The notes below the pieces were generated by a model. It was not told the DNA's origin. It saw nothing but the letters and a program-made list of their open reading frames with translations, and searched no databases. A stretch of 64,000 nt of DNA from Membranipora membranacea. Lineage: Eukaryota; Bryozoa; Gymnolaemata; Cheilostomatida; Membraniporidae. Where the stretch lies: NCBI GenBank assembly GCA_914767715.1, contig OU612067.1, positions 28,434,162-28,498,161 on the forward strand, given 5' to 3'. This document shows positions 36,080 through 48,346 of this stretch, piece by piece. The translations under genes and the position numbers were made by a program. Position 1 is the stretch's first letter. Every line of letters starts with the position of its first letter.

Positions 36080-38724
36080 TCATTTAACAAAATAGACTGA
36101 TAACAGAGTTAGTGTTTATTCATTTTTGTAGCAAATTTTGTAGAGTTGTGCTTCCAAGTGCAAGGCGGCACAACTCTTTGTGCTAATATCAAAACCATCA
36201 GGAATCGGGAGGGGGGGGGGGGGTTGGCTGCAGGAATGGTCTCGTCTCCGGAGGTGTTGACTCAATATAAGGCTAACTTAATGAGAAAATTTACTGAAGT
36301 CTTAGGCTACCCAATTAATGGTGATAAGCGCTTGTGACTACCACAACAGCAACCCAATTTTGAGGTTCAATTAATTGAGGACCTGTTTTACAATTGGAAA
36401 TGAACCACGTGAAGATATGGTATCTCTAGGAGGACAGTTTGAAGAGCTGTCTGAGTAGATTTTATCTGGATAGTCTTTGAAGTCTTTGAAAGACCAACAT
36501 TGTAATAATTTATTCTCTAGTCCAGATTTTATGCAGTGTAGTGGCACATTAAGCGTGATCGCTGTATCAAATAATGTGTGCGACGTCTGTATTATTGTTA
36601 TACTATCTCCAAGACAGGGCTTAAATACTCTAATAAGCTTTATATTACAAAAAAGAGCTACTGAAGCTTCTTTGGGCAGGGTTTCATTATGTTTGGTTAC
36701 CATTTGCAATATCCCCCCACGACCACAGAAGGAACAATCTTGTTCTACCTCCTAGCCAGACATTCCACCAATGAACTAAACCTCTTTAGTTCATTGATTC
36801 CAGGTTTAGTTCATTGATTCCAGGAACACTAAATCTCTAGTAACCAGCAATTTTTCTCTCAATATCTGTGTCAAAAATATTTTTGGCTTATTTTGATCTC
36901 AGATTGTTTTCGTAACAGAAGGCTTTGGACTATAACAGTATGTTTCTGTACCACACATAGTTCAGAGCTAAATCTTTGGTCGACTTCGATATGAGTGGAA
37001 ACAGTTCATTATCAACCGCCTAAGTGGACCAAGGTGTGAGCATTCCAATATAACTCAAAGTCATAATCTAAACTAAGATCAAGGCTAAAAAAATCAGGCA
37101 GATTTTTACTTTGATGCAAGATGGCAGGGTTCCCTCTCTGCAAGCAACAATCAAACCGACGGCAAAACAGATGCTGAGATCTGTACTTACGTTTTGTAAC
37201 TTTCCTGCAAACAATACCGGTTACATCTATGAAGCTTTATTTTATGGTTGTTGTTGTTGTTGAAAGGTGACTATTTTTCAACATTGCCCTTCTGATGTGA
37301 TTTGCATGTTATTCTATATTAAATTATGAACACACACAAAAATCTACCATCAAATTTTCTGAAATAACTTCTGCACTAATATCTATACTTACTAAGGCAG
37401 TATGATTTGAGATGTGAGATGACCATTATGATCGGGGTTTCACTGAAACATTGTGATTTGCTATGATGGTATTCGATTGCATGTTGATTTAAATTCTGGT
37501 ATGGAAATTAGATCTGATTGGTTTTCCTCCTTAGAGCTTATTATACACTTAAATCACCTCCACAGATAGGTTCTCGCTATAAGTTTGCTCAAAGATAAAA
37601 ACTCAGGTTTCTTTGCCAGGTGAGAAAGCCGCCTTTATATGGTAGAAAGCCTTACCCCTTTTGTAAGGCAATTTCTCCTCCATATAGTCTGTTTTGAGGT
37701 TTGGTCTAGAGAGAAGTAGGCTTGTGCTATTATATCACAGCTTACATTGAACCTTGTGACCTTTCTTCGCTCTTAAGTTTCACATTTTAGACTTAAGTTC
37801 TGCACCCCCAGGTTTCCTTACTAACTGTAGCTCAATGTTTACTCTTGGTTTCCTGAGCGTGGCTGCCATGCATGAAATTTCAAACTATATCATAAAGCAT
37901 AATTTGCAATACTTACCAATTACCATGAAACATTAGCAACATCGAACCAATCGCTCTGCCTAAATGCTTCCCTAAAAAACTCTTGCAGTTTCCACAGGAC
38001 CGGAGAAAACTATCTAGTTCCCTCTCTTATTACATGTTGCATTCTAACTTTCAGAAACAAATAATGTTTTGTATGTTGCGTACATTTATTGCTTAACTCT
38101 AACTTTTGACCAAAAAATAATTACTATTGATGTGCGAGTTAGTGAAATAGTCATCTGCACACAAATTATTCTTGACACAACTCTTCCGTAAAACTTGCAA
38201 AAAAGAATCGACATTGAAAGGGAAAAAAAATGATTGCATTTAAACATTGCAGTGCTAAACTACCGTTCATGGTGCCTCAGATTTTGACGTTCATTCTATG
38301 GACATTTTGAAAAGCATAATAGGGTTATTTGCGACCTCTGACTAAATGGCTAGAATGCACAACTTACATCAGGGCTTAGTCACATTATTACTCTGCCAGG
38401 TACTATTGGAGATCACCTAAAAATTCATTTCACTATCAAAACAAGACTTTGTCGTTGGCAATGGTATAACAAGGGACATAGTAATATTTACATTAAACAG
38501 TCAAAAACTTGGTCGTGGTATTGAGTGATCTCAAGTGACTTTTTTAGAGGAGGCTAATGGAGCATAAATTCAGGTTAGTAACTATAGTTTGAAAGACTTG
38601 GAAAGAAAACAATTTGGACAGTCAGTCTATGGAGGCTGGGATAGTCTCCGTCAATGCAGTCAGTTTTGTCAGTAAGATCCGGTAACACAACTTTAAACCA
38701 ACTTCTTTTTTATTGAAAACAACA
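36080..38724. other. Long gene-free interval near the symmetry axis
   Basis: Only short frames. There is a G homopolymer at about 36210 and a direct 21-bp repeat (GGTTTAGTTCATTGATTCCA type) near 36780-36830. No gene or RNA recognised. Confidence 0.5.
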
Positions 38725-38827
38725 TTTTTCCATGCAATGCTATCTGCAATAAGTCAGCATGTTAATAAAATAATATTATTATTTTATTAACATGCTGACT
38801 TATTGCAGATAGCATTGCATGGAAAAA
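38725..38827. repeat. Perfect palindrome: two 51-bp arms, 1-nt centre
   Basis: Positions 38725-38775 and 38777-38827 are exact reverse complements, starting TTTTTCCATGCAATGCTATC; the next base on each side mismatches. It can form a long hairpin or cruciform. No TSD or transposon end was recognised. Confidence 0.97.
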
Positions 38828-39497
38828 CTTTGATTCATACTAATTGAGACTGAGTCACAGTCATTCACTTGTATGTTCCACATCACATCGATATTCCCTA
38901 ATAAAGCTAATTCTACCACCCCGCCCCAAAAAAGGACCATATAATGAATAATGTATAATTATTATAAAATCTTAATTTGTTAGATTAACATCACCGTATA
39001 CAAACTGCACCACAATCTCATACAGATTACAACAGTTTGTATGTTAAAATTTATGCTTTTATGCCATTTATTTATTAATCATGTATTTGTTAAGTGATGG
39101 CTGTTACTGTTACCAAATACCAAAAAAATAATTACTCACAGCCAGAAATGAGCATGATAAGACCAATGCCACCTAGCACGAGGCTGCAAACTACTCAGCT
39201 AATCCAACCCCCTCCCAATTTACTCATGTCAATATTAAGACCATCATGATGTGTCAAGCAAAAAGATAATAACTAAAAGCAATAATAGTGATTCAATTCA
39301 TAAACAGTATATGGGGATCTGGTATTGGTTAATGAGGGATAAGGTGCTGTAGAGGATAGCATAATCACTATATCTTTCATTATAAATACCACTTAAAGCT
39401 CTTGATGGGACTTATTATTATAAGCATACTATAGTCATACGCTATAATATTAACAATATAATATTAATGTAATCGTTTTTTAGAAGGATCTATTTAA

Positions 39498-40859
39498 GGT
39501 AATGTCAAAGACCGATCCGAATATCAACATATCATATACCGTTGGAAAGCTGCCGAGCTACTGAAAATGAATACCTAAACAAAAACTTGATTCAATGACG
39601 TTGTGTCATTTTAGGGAGGAAATGAGGCAGAAAACGCTGTTTTTGTCATAGTAGATGGGGGAGTCAAATTAAATGCAAAAAATTTCAAACCAGGTGGAAT
39701 GCATACTTAGAGATTGCGTTTATCGTAAAATTTGATTTTCTTTGATATATGACTAGTCTAAACTGACTTTTTACGTCACGCCATACAATGCATTTTTTTT
39801 TGTGAAGCCATGAAAATATGTGAAATATCAATCATTAATTCAGAACAGATCATAGGCTCGAAACAAAGTTAATTATGATTTTCCCTTAGAGTACACTTCA
39901 AATGCCATACCTATTAACTTTCAACAAATTAGCTTGCATATTGCGAAAACAGTAGACTCTCGAATACAGCTAATATTTTTGGCAACTTTTGCATAACATC
40001 AAATGTGCTGTCCAAATGACCATTATTGTGGCCAAACAAAGTTTTGTGTAAGTTTCTCACATACGAAGCCGCTTTCATTAGCCATGGTGCACACAGGAAA
40101 TGCCAAAATATTTTTTCCCTGCAGCTTCGTTTTTCTTGAATTTAACGCAAGAGAATGCCAAAAAAACAGCTATTTTTTGGGACTTTTGAGGTGTTTTTGG
40201 CCATTCTTTTGCTTTAAATTCAAGAAAAACGAAGATGCAGTGAAAAAATCTGTTGGCATTTCCTGCGTGCACCATGGGTAATAAAAGCGGCTTCGTATGT
40301 GAGAACTTTCAAAAAAACTTTGTGTGGCCACAATAATGGTCATTTGGACAGCACATTTGACTTTATGCAAAATTTGCGAAAAATATCAGGTGTATTCGAG
40401 AGTCCACTGTTTTCGCAATATGCAAGCTAATATGTTGAAAGTCAATATGTATGACATTTGAAGTGTACTCTAAGGGAAAATCATAATTAATTTTGTTTCG
40501 AGCCTATAATCTGTTCTGAATTAATGATTGAAATTTCACATATTTTCACGGCTTCACAAAAAAATGCGTTGTATGGCGTGACGTAAAAAGTCAGTTTAGA
40601 CTAGTCATATATCAAAGAAAATCAAATTTTACTATGAACTCAATCTGTATGTATACATTCCACCTGTTTTGAAATTTCTTGCAATTAATTTGACTCCGCC
40701 ATCTGCTTTGACAAAAACTGCGTTTTCTGCCTCATTTCCTCCCTTTAATGACACAACGTCATCGAATTAAGTTTTTGTTCAGGTATTCATTTTCAGTAGC
40801 TCGGCAGCTTTCCTACGGTATATGATATGTTGATATTCGGATCGGTCTTTGACATTACC
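39498..40859. mobile_element. piggyBac-like palindromic element, 1.36 kb
   Basis: Nearly the whole element is an inverted repeat: arms of about 660 bp meet near 40180. The ends are GGTAATGTCAAAGACC and its inverse; TTAA flanks both sides (39494-39497, 40860-40863). Frames on both strands mirror each other and do not look coding. It is a fold-back, non-autonomous element. Confidence 0.9.
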
Positions 40860-40936
40860 TTAATAAACACTTACAACTTTTTTACCCATTAAATAGTTAT
40901 GGTATGTCAAATATTTACACCAGGATACCTGTACAC

Positions 40937-41442
40937 CATGGGTGGGCAACCTTTTTATGAAAAAGGCCACATTTTATGGAGTTTCAACTCGAAAGGCCGC
41001 AAAATATCTGTCAAGCCTAAAGTTGGAACAGGAGTAACAATTCTGGCAATTCTTTTGCATATACTATAACAGATTTAGGCATATAAACTGCAAAATGTTG
41101 CAAGAAACATAGCTCAACAGAGTTACTGGTTCATCTAATCTTCCAATGTTTTGTGGTGTCATGCTTCTCGTGATTTGATTGTGTACATGACTATATCCCT
41201 GTGTATGGCATATGGAAATGTAATGCTATAATACAGAATGCTATAATACAGAATAGTAATGCTATAATACAGAATGGCCACCATACATGAAAATTGTGAT
41301 ATCAGAGTGCTTTGTATACTTGTATATCTACATAACAAAACAGGAATTAAAATTAATGCGTAAAAACTTTTACAGGCAAAAGGCCGCAAAACATTCCTCA
41401 TTAGGCCGCACTGGCAAAAAGGCCGCAGGTTGCCCACAGCTG
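40937..41442. mobile_element. Non-autonomous hAT element
   Basis: The left end CATGGGTGGGCAACCTTTTT and right end GGTTGCCCACAGCTG are inverted. The probable 8-bp TSD (CTGTACAC / GTGCACAC) has two differences. It shares the AAAAAGGCCGC subterminal repeats with the element at 3552-4486. Confidence 0.82.
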
Positions 41443-42079
41443 GTGCACACGCACTGTACCAGATCAGGAAGTTCCGTTATTACCTACACCAATATGAACT
41501 CCATATATCTCAAATAGGTGGGGAACAAATATGACCGGTTCCCAAGAGTCCAGACATATTTACATAACATTCCATAAGATAAACTCAATTAGAAAAGAGC
41601 ATCCGAATTCGACGAGCAACGTCCTGCTACATTACAAGGCACCACAGCAACTCGAATAAAATGAGATTAATGAAGTTAGAGGCAAGGCGATCGGGCATCC
41701 CACACAGATGCAGTGCAATGCCCTGTGTCAGAGATGCGCCAAAGCAATCTTGTCCCATTTACCAAAAGGTAAATTTTGAAGGTACCTTGAGCTTATTTAA
41801 CCTGAAACAAACCCAAAGGTGTTTAGAGATTGGCCATTGTGACATGAGTATGTTTTTGTCTTGCCATCGCGAGCATCTCAGCAAGGGTGAAATATTTTTA
41901 TTTTTACAGATTGTATGACTTTTGATAAAAGGCTTGTGTGATGCGATCCCGCACTCTATTACTCTATTGACTACAGGATGGGACTTAATCCATCCGGTAG
42001 CCAAGCCATCGACCACACGACGATAAGTTAGAGGCAAGTCGACTTGGCATCCCACACAAAATGCACTTCTCTCTCTTTC

Positions 42080-43445
42080 TTAAAAACTATGGCGCCACAG
42101 GTTGAAGCGTCGACATTCAGAATCAGTGGAAGAGCAGAAAATGTGGTCGTAGTAACTGGGTCCCTGTTCTCCTGCAACTGGCTTTTAAGTTCTAATCAAG
42201 GTGAATTAAATAAATCAGCACCCATGATGCATTCAATGCAATCATTGCTGCATTGTTGTGAGGCAACTCGCGGGCACTGCGCAATCGACACTGTTTTTTG
42301 AGATGTTGTCTGACCTTGTTGTCCGCATTAGCTTATCTACAGGCATTGGTACTCTCTGAGCGGCGCGTGTCCTGCACGCACGGGCTCTCACTGAGCAGCT
42401 TGGGCAGGTTTCAATTGGGATTTAGCAGAAACTCAGCTTAGTTTTATCCAAATTTGGCCGCCACTAATCAATGTTCCAATAAGCCCCTGCTGTACCTCAG
42501 CCATGTAGATTGTTATACCCTTTGGAGAAATCTTACACTATCACTGAACACAACGGAGTTTATAAATGTCTGTGATTTTCATGTCTGATGGTCACTGCAG
42601 ACTGATTACATTTGCTGGTCGTTATTTATATTTTTAATCAATTAGTATATAAAGCATAATATTAGTGAGGGATTGCCACTTGGTACAGAACAGCCAAGAT
42701 ATGGTTAAACATCAGCTAAGTTTTTGCTAAATTTATGCTAATTGAAACCAAAATTAGAGAGTGGCTGTGTTTTTAGCTGACATCAAGCAGTGAATGCGTG
42801 GCTAAAAGCCAGCTAAATCTGTAACTGAACCACCCCTTGGTGTCTTGCATGCATAGTTTCTCATAGCAGACAAGGATATCTCATCAGCTGCGGTGACTTG
42901 TAACTTTTCTCTCTTTCCTAAAAACTATGACGCCATAGGTTGAAGAGTCGAGATTCAGAATCAGTGGAAGAGCATAAAATGTGTTCGTAGTAATCAGGTC
43001 CCTGGTCTTCTGCAACTGGCTTTTAAGAACTAAACTGGGTGAGTTAAATTAATGAGCACCCATGCTGCATTGCTGTGACACCAATCGCATGTGCTGAGCG
43101 AAGAACGCTGTGTTGTGAGATGTTTTCTGACCTTGCTGTCTGCATTAGCCCATCTAAGGGCATGGGTTCTCTCTGAGCAGCCTGTGTCCTGCATGCCCGA
43201 GCTCTCTCTCTCTGAGCAGCTAGGGCAGGCTTCAATTAGGATTTAGCAGAAACTTAGCTTAGTTTTAGCCACATTTAGCTGCGACTTATCAATGTTCCAA
43301 TTAGCCCCTGCTGTAACTCAGACACGTATAATGATATACATTGTGGCGATATCTTACAGTTACACTATCACTGAACACAACAGAGTTTCTGTGTCTTTGA
43401 TTTTCATGTCTGTGTGTCATTTCAGACTGATTACACTTGTGGTAA
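42080..43445. repeat. Tandem duplication of about 0.53 kb carrying MITE F
   Basis: About 42080-42610 and 42913-43445 are direct copies: AACTATGGCGCCACAGGTTG against AACTATGACGCCATAGGTTG, then parallel sequence including CTCTCTGAGCAGC and the start of MITE F. The offset is about 835 bp. The second copy of the MITE is cut short. Confidence 0.78.
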
Positions 43446-43449
43446 CGTA

Positions 43450-45178
43450 ACTGAGCTGTACATGGATTGGACATCTATTTGGTTGTGCTAGCTTTAAAAC
43501 CCTAAGCTAACAAGTTTATTTATTCTTAACTTATTAAACAAAGCATCTTCTTTGTTTAACATCTAATATACAACTAACAAAAAGGATGCAGACGAATGAT
43601 TAAAATAGGCCAATAAAAAGAGCCTTTACAATAATGAAATACCAATCAAGTAATAGATAACATAAAGGACTTTCACTTTACAAAGTGAAACTACTAAAGA
43701 ATAATAACAAAACTGTAATACATAACAGTAACGTGTTTAAACCAATGAACTAAAGTTCTAGTTCATCGTTTAAACAAGCTACAGCAGGGAGTTTGACCTT
43801 ACAACAGGAAGGTACAACCCGGAGTTATGCCTTGAAAGCACAACTCCTATCCTTATCACAGTGGCCCCATTTTTTTTTCTTTTATACAATTAAAATGTTT
43901 TCCCACACTGCTTGCAGATCGACTCTGTTATACGAGTCTCTCCTCGCTGCACTGTAGCGTAGCGACAGTGTTACAAACTGGCTGACCTATTTACATTTTG
44001 CCCATGAAAGCTAACTTTTTCCCAGTGCAGGCAAGGATTTCAAGAGTCCTTGGTGCAGGTGGGGTGACTTTTCAGTTTGAGAACTCAAGCACATTTATAT
44101 TAATTACTTCAGTTCAGTCGCTTCGGTGCAAAGATAACCAACCTGTATTGATTGGTGCACATGTGCAAAGTGATGTTTTCCTTCACTCAATGATCTGTCT
44201 TGCAGTGTTTGTTCAGGGAGAATGGAAGGAATGGAAGAATTCCATTCTCCCTGGTTTGTACAATGAATGAGAATGGGAATCCATTGGTTTCTACCACCTT
44301 AATCTTTGAGTATTGCTCTCTTACACCAGAGGGAAAGTTAAATATTCCATTCATTGAGTGCAGAGATGTTAAGTGCTGGTGGAAGACAACAGTTGCTAAT
44401 CCTGTCTCCTAGTTTTAAACAAACAGTGAGTAAGTAACAAATAATAGAATAACATTAACTTGGTTTGAACCCAATTAAAGTCTTTAGTCTAGCTTAGTTA
44501 GTTGCTGCAATGAACGGGAGTTCATTGGTTGCTGAGGCCTAGGTGTGTTTTTATTTTTCTTTTGATTGATAGACATAAGTCAGTGACACTTCTATCAGTT
44601 TCTCCTACACAAAGGCAGCACAGTGATCTTGATAGATAAAATAACCAAGGCATTAATTGAGAAGCAACTTTTTATTTTTATCATTGATTGGACTGCTGTA
44701 CTTACATCCATTTAAAATTACTACGACACTCTGTTATGTCTAAGGATGCCTTCCAACACCACAAGCAAGAGGGAGAATCGGAAGGAGTATTTTAAGCAGT
44801 GGAGAGCACGCCAGTTTATCCATTCTTGAAGTTAAGTCTAGTGCTGGCTCAAGTCAAGTCATTTTCAATTAACTTAAGTACGGTCACAACTCATTAGGTC
44901 ACGGAGTCAAGTCGTGACTTGCAAAATGACTGGATAATATATTAATATACAAAATATACTAATGTTGCAGGCTATGTCGCTTATAATTCTGAGCTCCAGG
45001 AATAAATGGAGCCAACAAAGGATTTTAATTTAGTTGTGTTTCAGTCCATTACAATATCATTGAGAGCATTGTGGTGATTGGATGATTGTATGAAAGAGCA
45101 TGGCAGCATAGTCCACTGAAATGCTATTTCGACCACAGTAAGTGAGTTGAAGCAACATTTTAGAGAGGTGAATTACAT
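43450..45178. other. Unassigned interval upstream of gene E
   Basis: Two overlapping plus-strand frames (43998-44270 and 44200-44412) have no recognised domain, Kozak or splice support. I see no gene here that I can defend. Confidence 0.45.
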
Positions 45179-45187
45179 GTCCATAAC

Positions 45188-45573
45188 TAGCCTGTCTTGA
45201 CAAGCTTTGTTTGGTGGGGGGGAGGGAACAAAGCTTGTCAACTCTTGCATGCTCAACTGCCGAGCAGCCGATAATAAATATTGTCTTCTCTTGCAATCGG
45301 GAAGATAACTCCTTTATCTCACTAATCAAATTGTGTAGTTGAGCAGCCGATATTAAATATTTGTCTTCTCTTGTAATCGAGAAGATAACTCCTTTAACAC
45401 ACTGATCAATTTGTATAGGAATGTATCAAATTGATTAGTGTGATGAAGGAGTTGTCTTCTCGATCTCAAGAGAAGACAATATTTAATATCGGCTTCTCGA
45501 CAGTCGAGCATGCAAGAGTTGACAAGCTTTGTTCCCTCCCCCCTCACCGAACAAAGCTTGTCAAGACAGGCTA
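45188..45573. mobile_element. Mutator-like MITE with perfect 9-bp TSD
   Basis: Long TIRs start TAGCCTGTCTTGACAAGCTT and end with the inverse. TSD GTCCATAAC is identical at 45179-45187 and 45574-45582. Nine-base TSDs are characteristic of Mutator-like elements. The interior is largely palindromic as well. Confidence 0.88.
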
Positions 45574-45623
45574 GTCCATAACATGACTCCCCACATCTAC
45601 AAGTCATTAATTACACGATTAAT

Positions 45624-45675
45624 GACATGATTAACGACATGATTAACGACATGATTAACGACATGATTAACGACA
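45624..45675. repeat. 12-bp minisatellite
   Basis: About four copies of GACATGATTAAC, directly upstream of exon 1 of gene E and beside the Mutator-like MITE. Confidence 0.85.
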
Positions 45676-45822
45676 CCATAGACATAGTTTTGTCAACGAT
45701 CAACACGCCTAATTACAAACATTGCAACTGAAGTTACATTTCAACCCAAAAAACGCTCAAACATATTTTTTGAATATCGAAATTACATTCTCATATAGCA
45801 CCAAACTTCCTTTTTTTGCAAG

Positions 45823-47907
45823 ATGGCGATGAACAGCCCTAATAATGACTTTGGAGAGTCAGCTGAGTTTAATAGAAGGAGGAAATCTACTGTTTCTTCA
45901 CCATGTGTTGGTAAGGGGCTTCTCTGTTTTCATCTTAAGTCTCAATACTGTGCTAAAACATACCAACATACCATCCTTTACTAAATCCCCCCTAGAATCC
46001 AGCCTTTCATGCATATCTCTGCTCATAAAAGTAGCCTTGACACACGGCTGTTTTTTTTTCGGTTACTCTCAATAACAACTAAAAGTGGCCCCGTGGCAAG
46101 GCTTTCATAATCGGCTTATAGCCAGACTTGTCTCTGATTTTAATCCTTGACTTTAAATCTTGCTCTAGTAAATAGCCATTTTGAAGTTATATTTCAATAT
46201 GAAATAAAAAAAATGTGGCCCTGTCCAAAAGAAAAGAAATTCTCAATTTGTCAATACATGTGTTGTTATACGCCTAAGAAGTTAATCCTTGATTCGATTT
46301 TGAGAACTTAAATGCATTAAATTGACGAGGGACCATAAACCAAAACCAAACTTGGGAGCATGCTCAAGTATTTTCAGGGTTTGAAGTCCCAATTCAAAGT
46401 GACTTCAAGTTTTATCAGGAAAAGAGATCACACAGCTGCTTGTATATAACCATCATATATCGCAGATATGAGAGAGGAAGCCGGTATGACAGAAATGATA
46501 GAAGATCCGGCATTCGATACAGAATTACATGTTACTAAAGACGAACCTGTGGACATTGAAATCAAATTGGAACCAGAAGATGCTACCACTAACATACCGG
46601 GTTATTCAGATATGGATGGAGTTGTGCTGCATGAAATACAAAAGGGTGCTAATCAAGGAACGAGTGATTCCCTGATAATCAAACAAGAGGCAACGGATTG
46701 GCCAAGCTCTCCCTCTCCCATTCCTGAGTCTAACATGGAACCGCTAATCAGTAAAACTCTAAAAGGTAAAGGTAACTCTAAATCTACGGAATTTACTGTT
46801 CAAGGCTCGAGTGAATGGCGTGTTTTAGGATGCAAATCTATCACCAGTAACTTAGAAAATTTTCGAACAAAACGGGGGGCTTTTCCAGTTACTCAAACAG
46901 CAAGTCTAAAAACAAAAACTGACTCAACCCACTCTGCAAAATCTACCAACAAGGAAGGAAAACAGGCAGTCCACACTCAGACAGCAGAAGATCCTAACCC
47001 CCAATATCACTCTCAAAATGCTTCAACTAAGAAGCACGACAGATTGACCAATGCAAACATAGCAAGCACCAAACCTAGCTCAGTAAACAGTTCTCAAACA
47101 GAAAACCCTGCCCTAGACGGTGACTTTTTCACACAGGAGGCAAATGATCCAGAAGAGGAAGGAGGGTCCTCCTGTAATGAGACAGACGTTGATTGCACCA
47201 CAGAGGACGGGGAGGAGGAGGATGAGCCAATCAAACCAAATCTTTCAAAACTCCTACAGAGCAAAACAAAGAAGAGGAAGAAGTGGAAACTTTACCAATG
47301 TAAGCAGTGTAACTACTCACATACACATAAACACAGATATGACGCGCACATGCGCCGTCACTATCGAATCAAGCTGTATAAATGCAACATTGAAGGGTGT
47401 GAATATAAAGCTTCACGCAGTTATGATCTTAAAAGACATAAGGAGCTTGTCCATTCTAAAAAAAAGTACATATGTGCGATATGTGATGAAGTAGTAAAAT
47501 CTGAGACAGCATTGAGAACTCATGCTCAATTATTTCATCCGGAAACAAGTAAAGATAAGCTGTTCAGCTGCTCCAAGTGTGATTTTAAGGCCGTCTGGAG
47601 ACACTTGATCATTAGACATGAGCGAACACATACAGGTGATAAGCCTTGGAAGTGCACTGAGTGCAGCTACGCCAGCACACAGAAGATAAATCTACAGACT
47701 CACATGAAAACACATACAGGTGATAAGCCTTGGAAGTGTACTGAGTGCAGCTACGCCAGCACATGGAAGACCAATCTAGAGAGTCACATGAGAACACACA
47801 CTGGTGAGAAGCCGTATAAATGTCCTCACTGTGATTATGCTGCTGCCCTTAACGTTACGCTTAAGCGCCACATTAAAACCACTCATCCTAACCCCAGCGA
47901 TGATTAG
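45823..47907 (+). CDS. Zinc-finger gene E: seven C-terminal C2H2 fingers, two exons
   Basis: Exon 1 is 45823-45910 (88 bp, MAMNSPNNDFGESAEF..., phase 1, donor GTAAGG) and exon 2 is 46466-47907 (acceptor ATCGCAG), giving 509 residues with no break. A poly-T tract and AAG directly precede the first ATG, so an upstream phase-0 exon cannot be excluded. The N-terminus has SUMO-like IKLEPED and IKQEAT; the central part is Ser/Thr/Asn-rich and then acidic (NDPEEEGGS.., DGEEEDEP). Seven fingers end the protein, the last ones linked by TGDKPWK and TGEKPYK. Two adjacent fingers (CTECSYAST) are almost identical, a recent 84-bp duplication not present in gene A. It is the intact plus-arm partner of D, probably a nuclear DNA-binding protein of unknown target. 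Confidence 0.86.
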
Positions 47908-47997
47908 ACAAACTGAATAATTGTTACCTTCATTATTCAAAGTTTTGCTGAATTCTAACCTTTCTGAGGTTAAAACAAAAGCTAAATATCACTCATA

Positions 47998-48346
47998 CCC
48001 TATAGGAGTTTAATTTAGCTAGAGTTTAATTTCGCTATCTGGACCTCGTACTAAATTTCAATAGTACTAAATTTCGCTAGTAGGCTTACTAGTGGAAATT
48101 AAAAAAAAAGATGTCCAAGCTGGGATTCAAACCCAGGGCACAAATCTCCATCTGATTGCAAGGCAGACGCTTAGACCACGATGCCACGCTAGCTTGCATG
48201 ACTTGGTAATGTGTATTCCTGTATAATTTTACATTGTTTAGGAAACTATGGTGAGTGAGTTTAATTTAAGATACACTAAATTTCGCAACCTAGGCAACAA
48301 CAGGAAAAGCAATCCTAAATGCCGCGAAAACTAAACTTCTATAGGG
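47998..48346. mobile_element. mariner-like MITE with TA duplication
   Basis: The ends CCCTATAGGAGTTTAATTT and AAACTTCTATAGGG are inverted; TA flanks both sides. The inverted arm at 28868-28869 has the unoccupied site (CACTCATATGTG read on the minus strand), so the insertion and its TA duplication are shown directly. No transposase. Confidence 0.93.
48115..48196 (-). ncRNA. tRNA-like sequence inside the MITE
   Basis: On the minus strand there is an A-box-like TGGCATCGTGGTCTAAGC, a CTTGCAA loop-like segment, and a T arm CTGGG-TTTGAAT-CCCAG, with outer CAAGCT/AGCTTG pairing. The spacer before the T arm is too long for an ordinary tRNA and the acceptor stem is weak. It is a tRNA-derived relic or Pol III promoter, not a confident tRNA gene. 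Confidence 0.4.

Noticed and set aside
40003-40281. Cysteine- and phenylalanine-rich frames on both strands near 40.1 kb
   Set aside because: They are mirror images created by the palindromic piggyBac-like element.
43998-44412. Two overlapping plus-strand frames with some coding look
   Set aside because: No domain, no shared frame and no convincing splice sites; they may be an old repeat.
48115-48196. A genuine tRNA gene
   Set aside because: The T arm is good but the acceptor stem and the spacer before the T arm are abnormal, and it sits inside a MITE.
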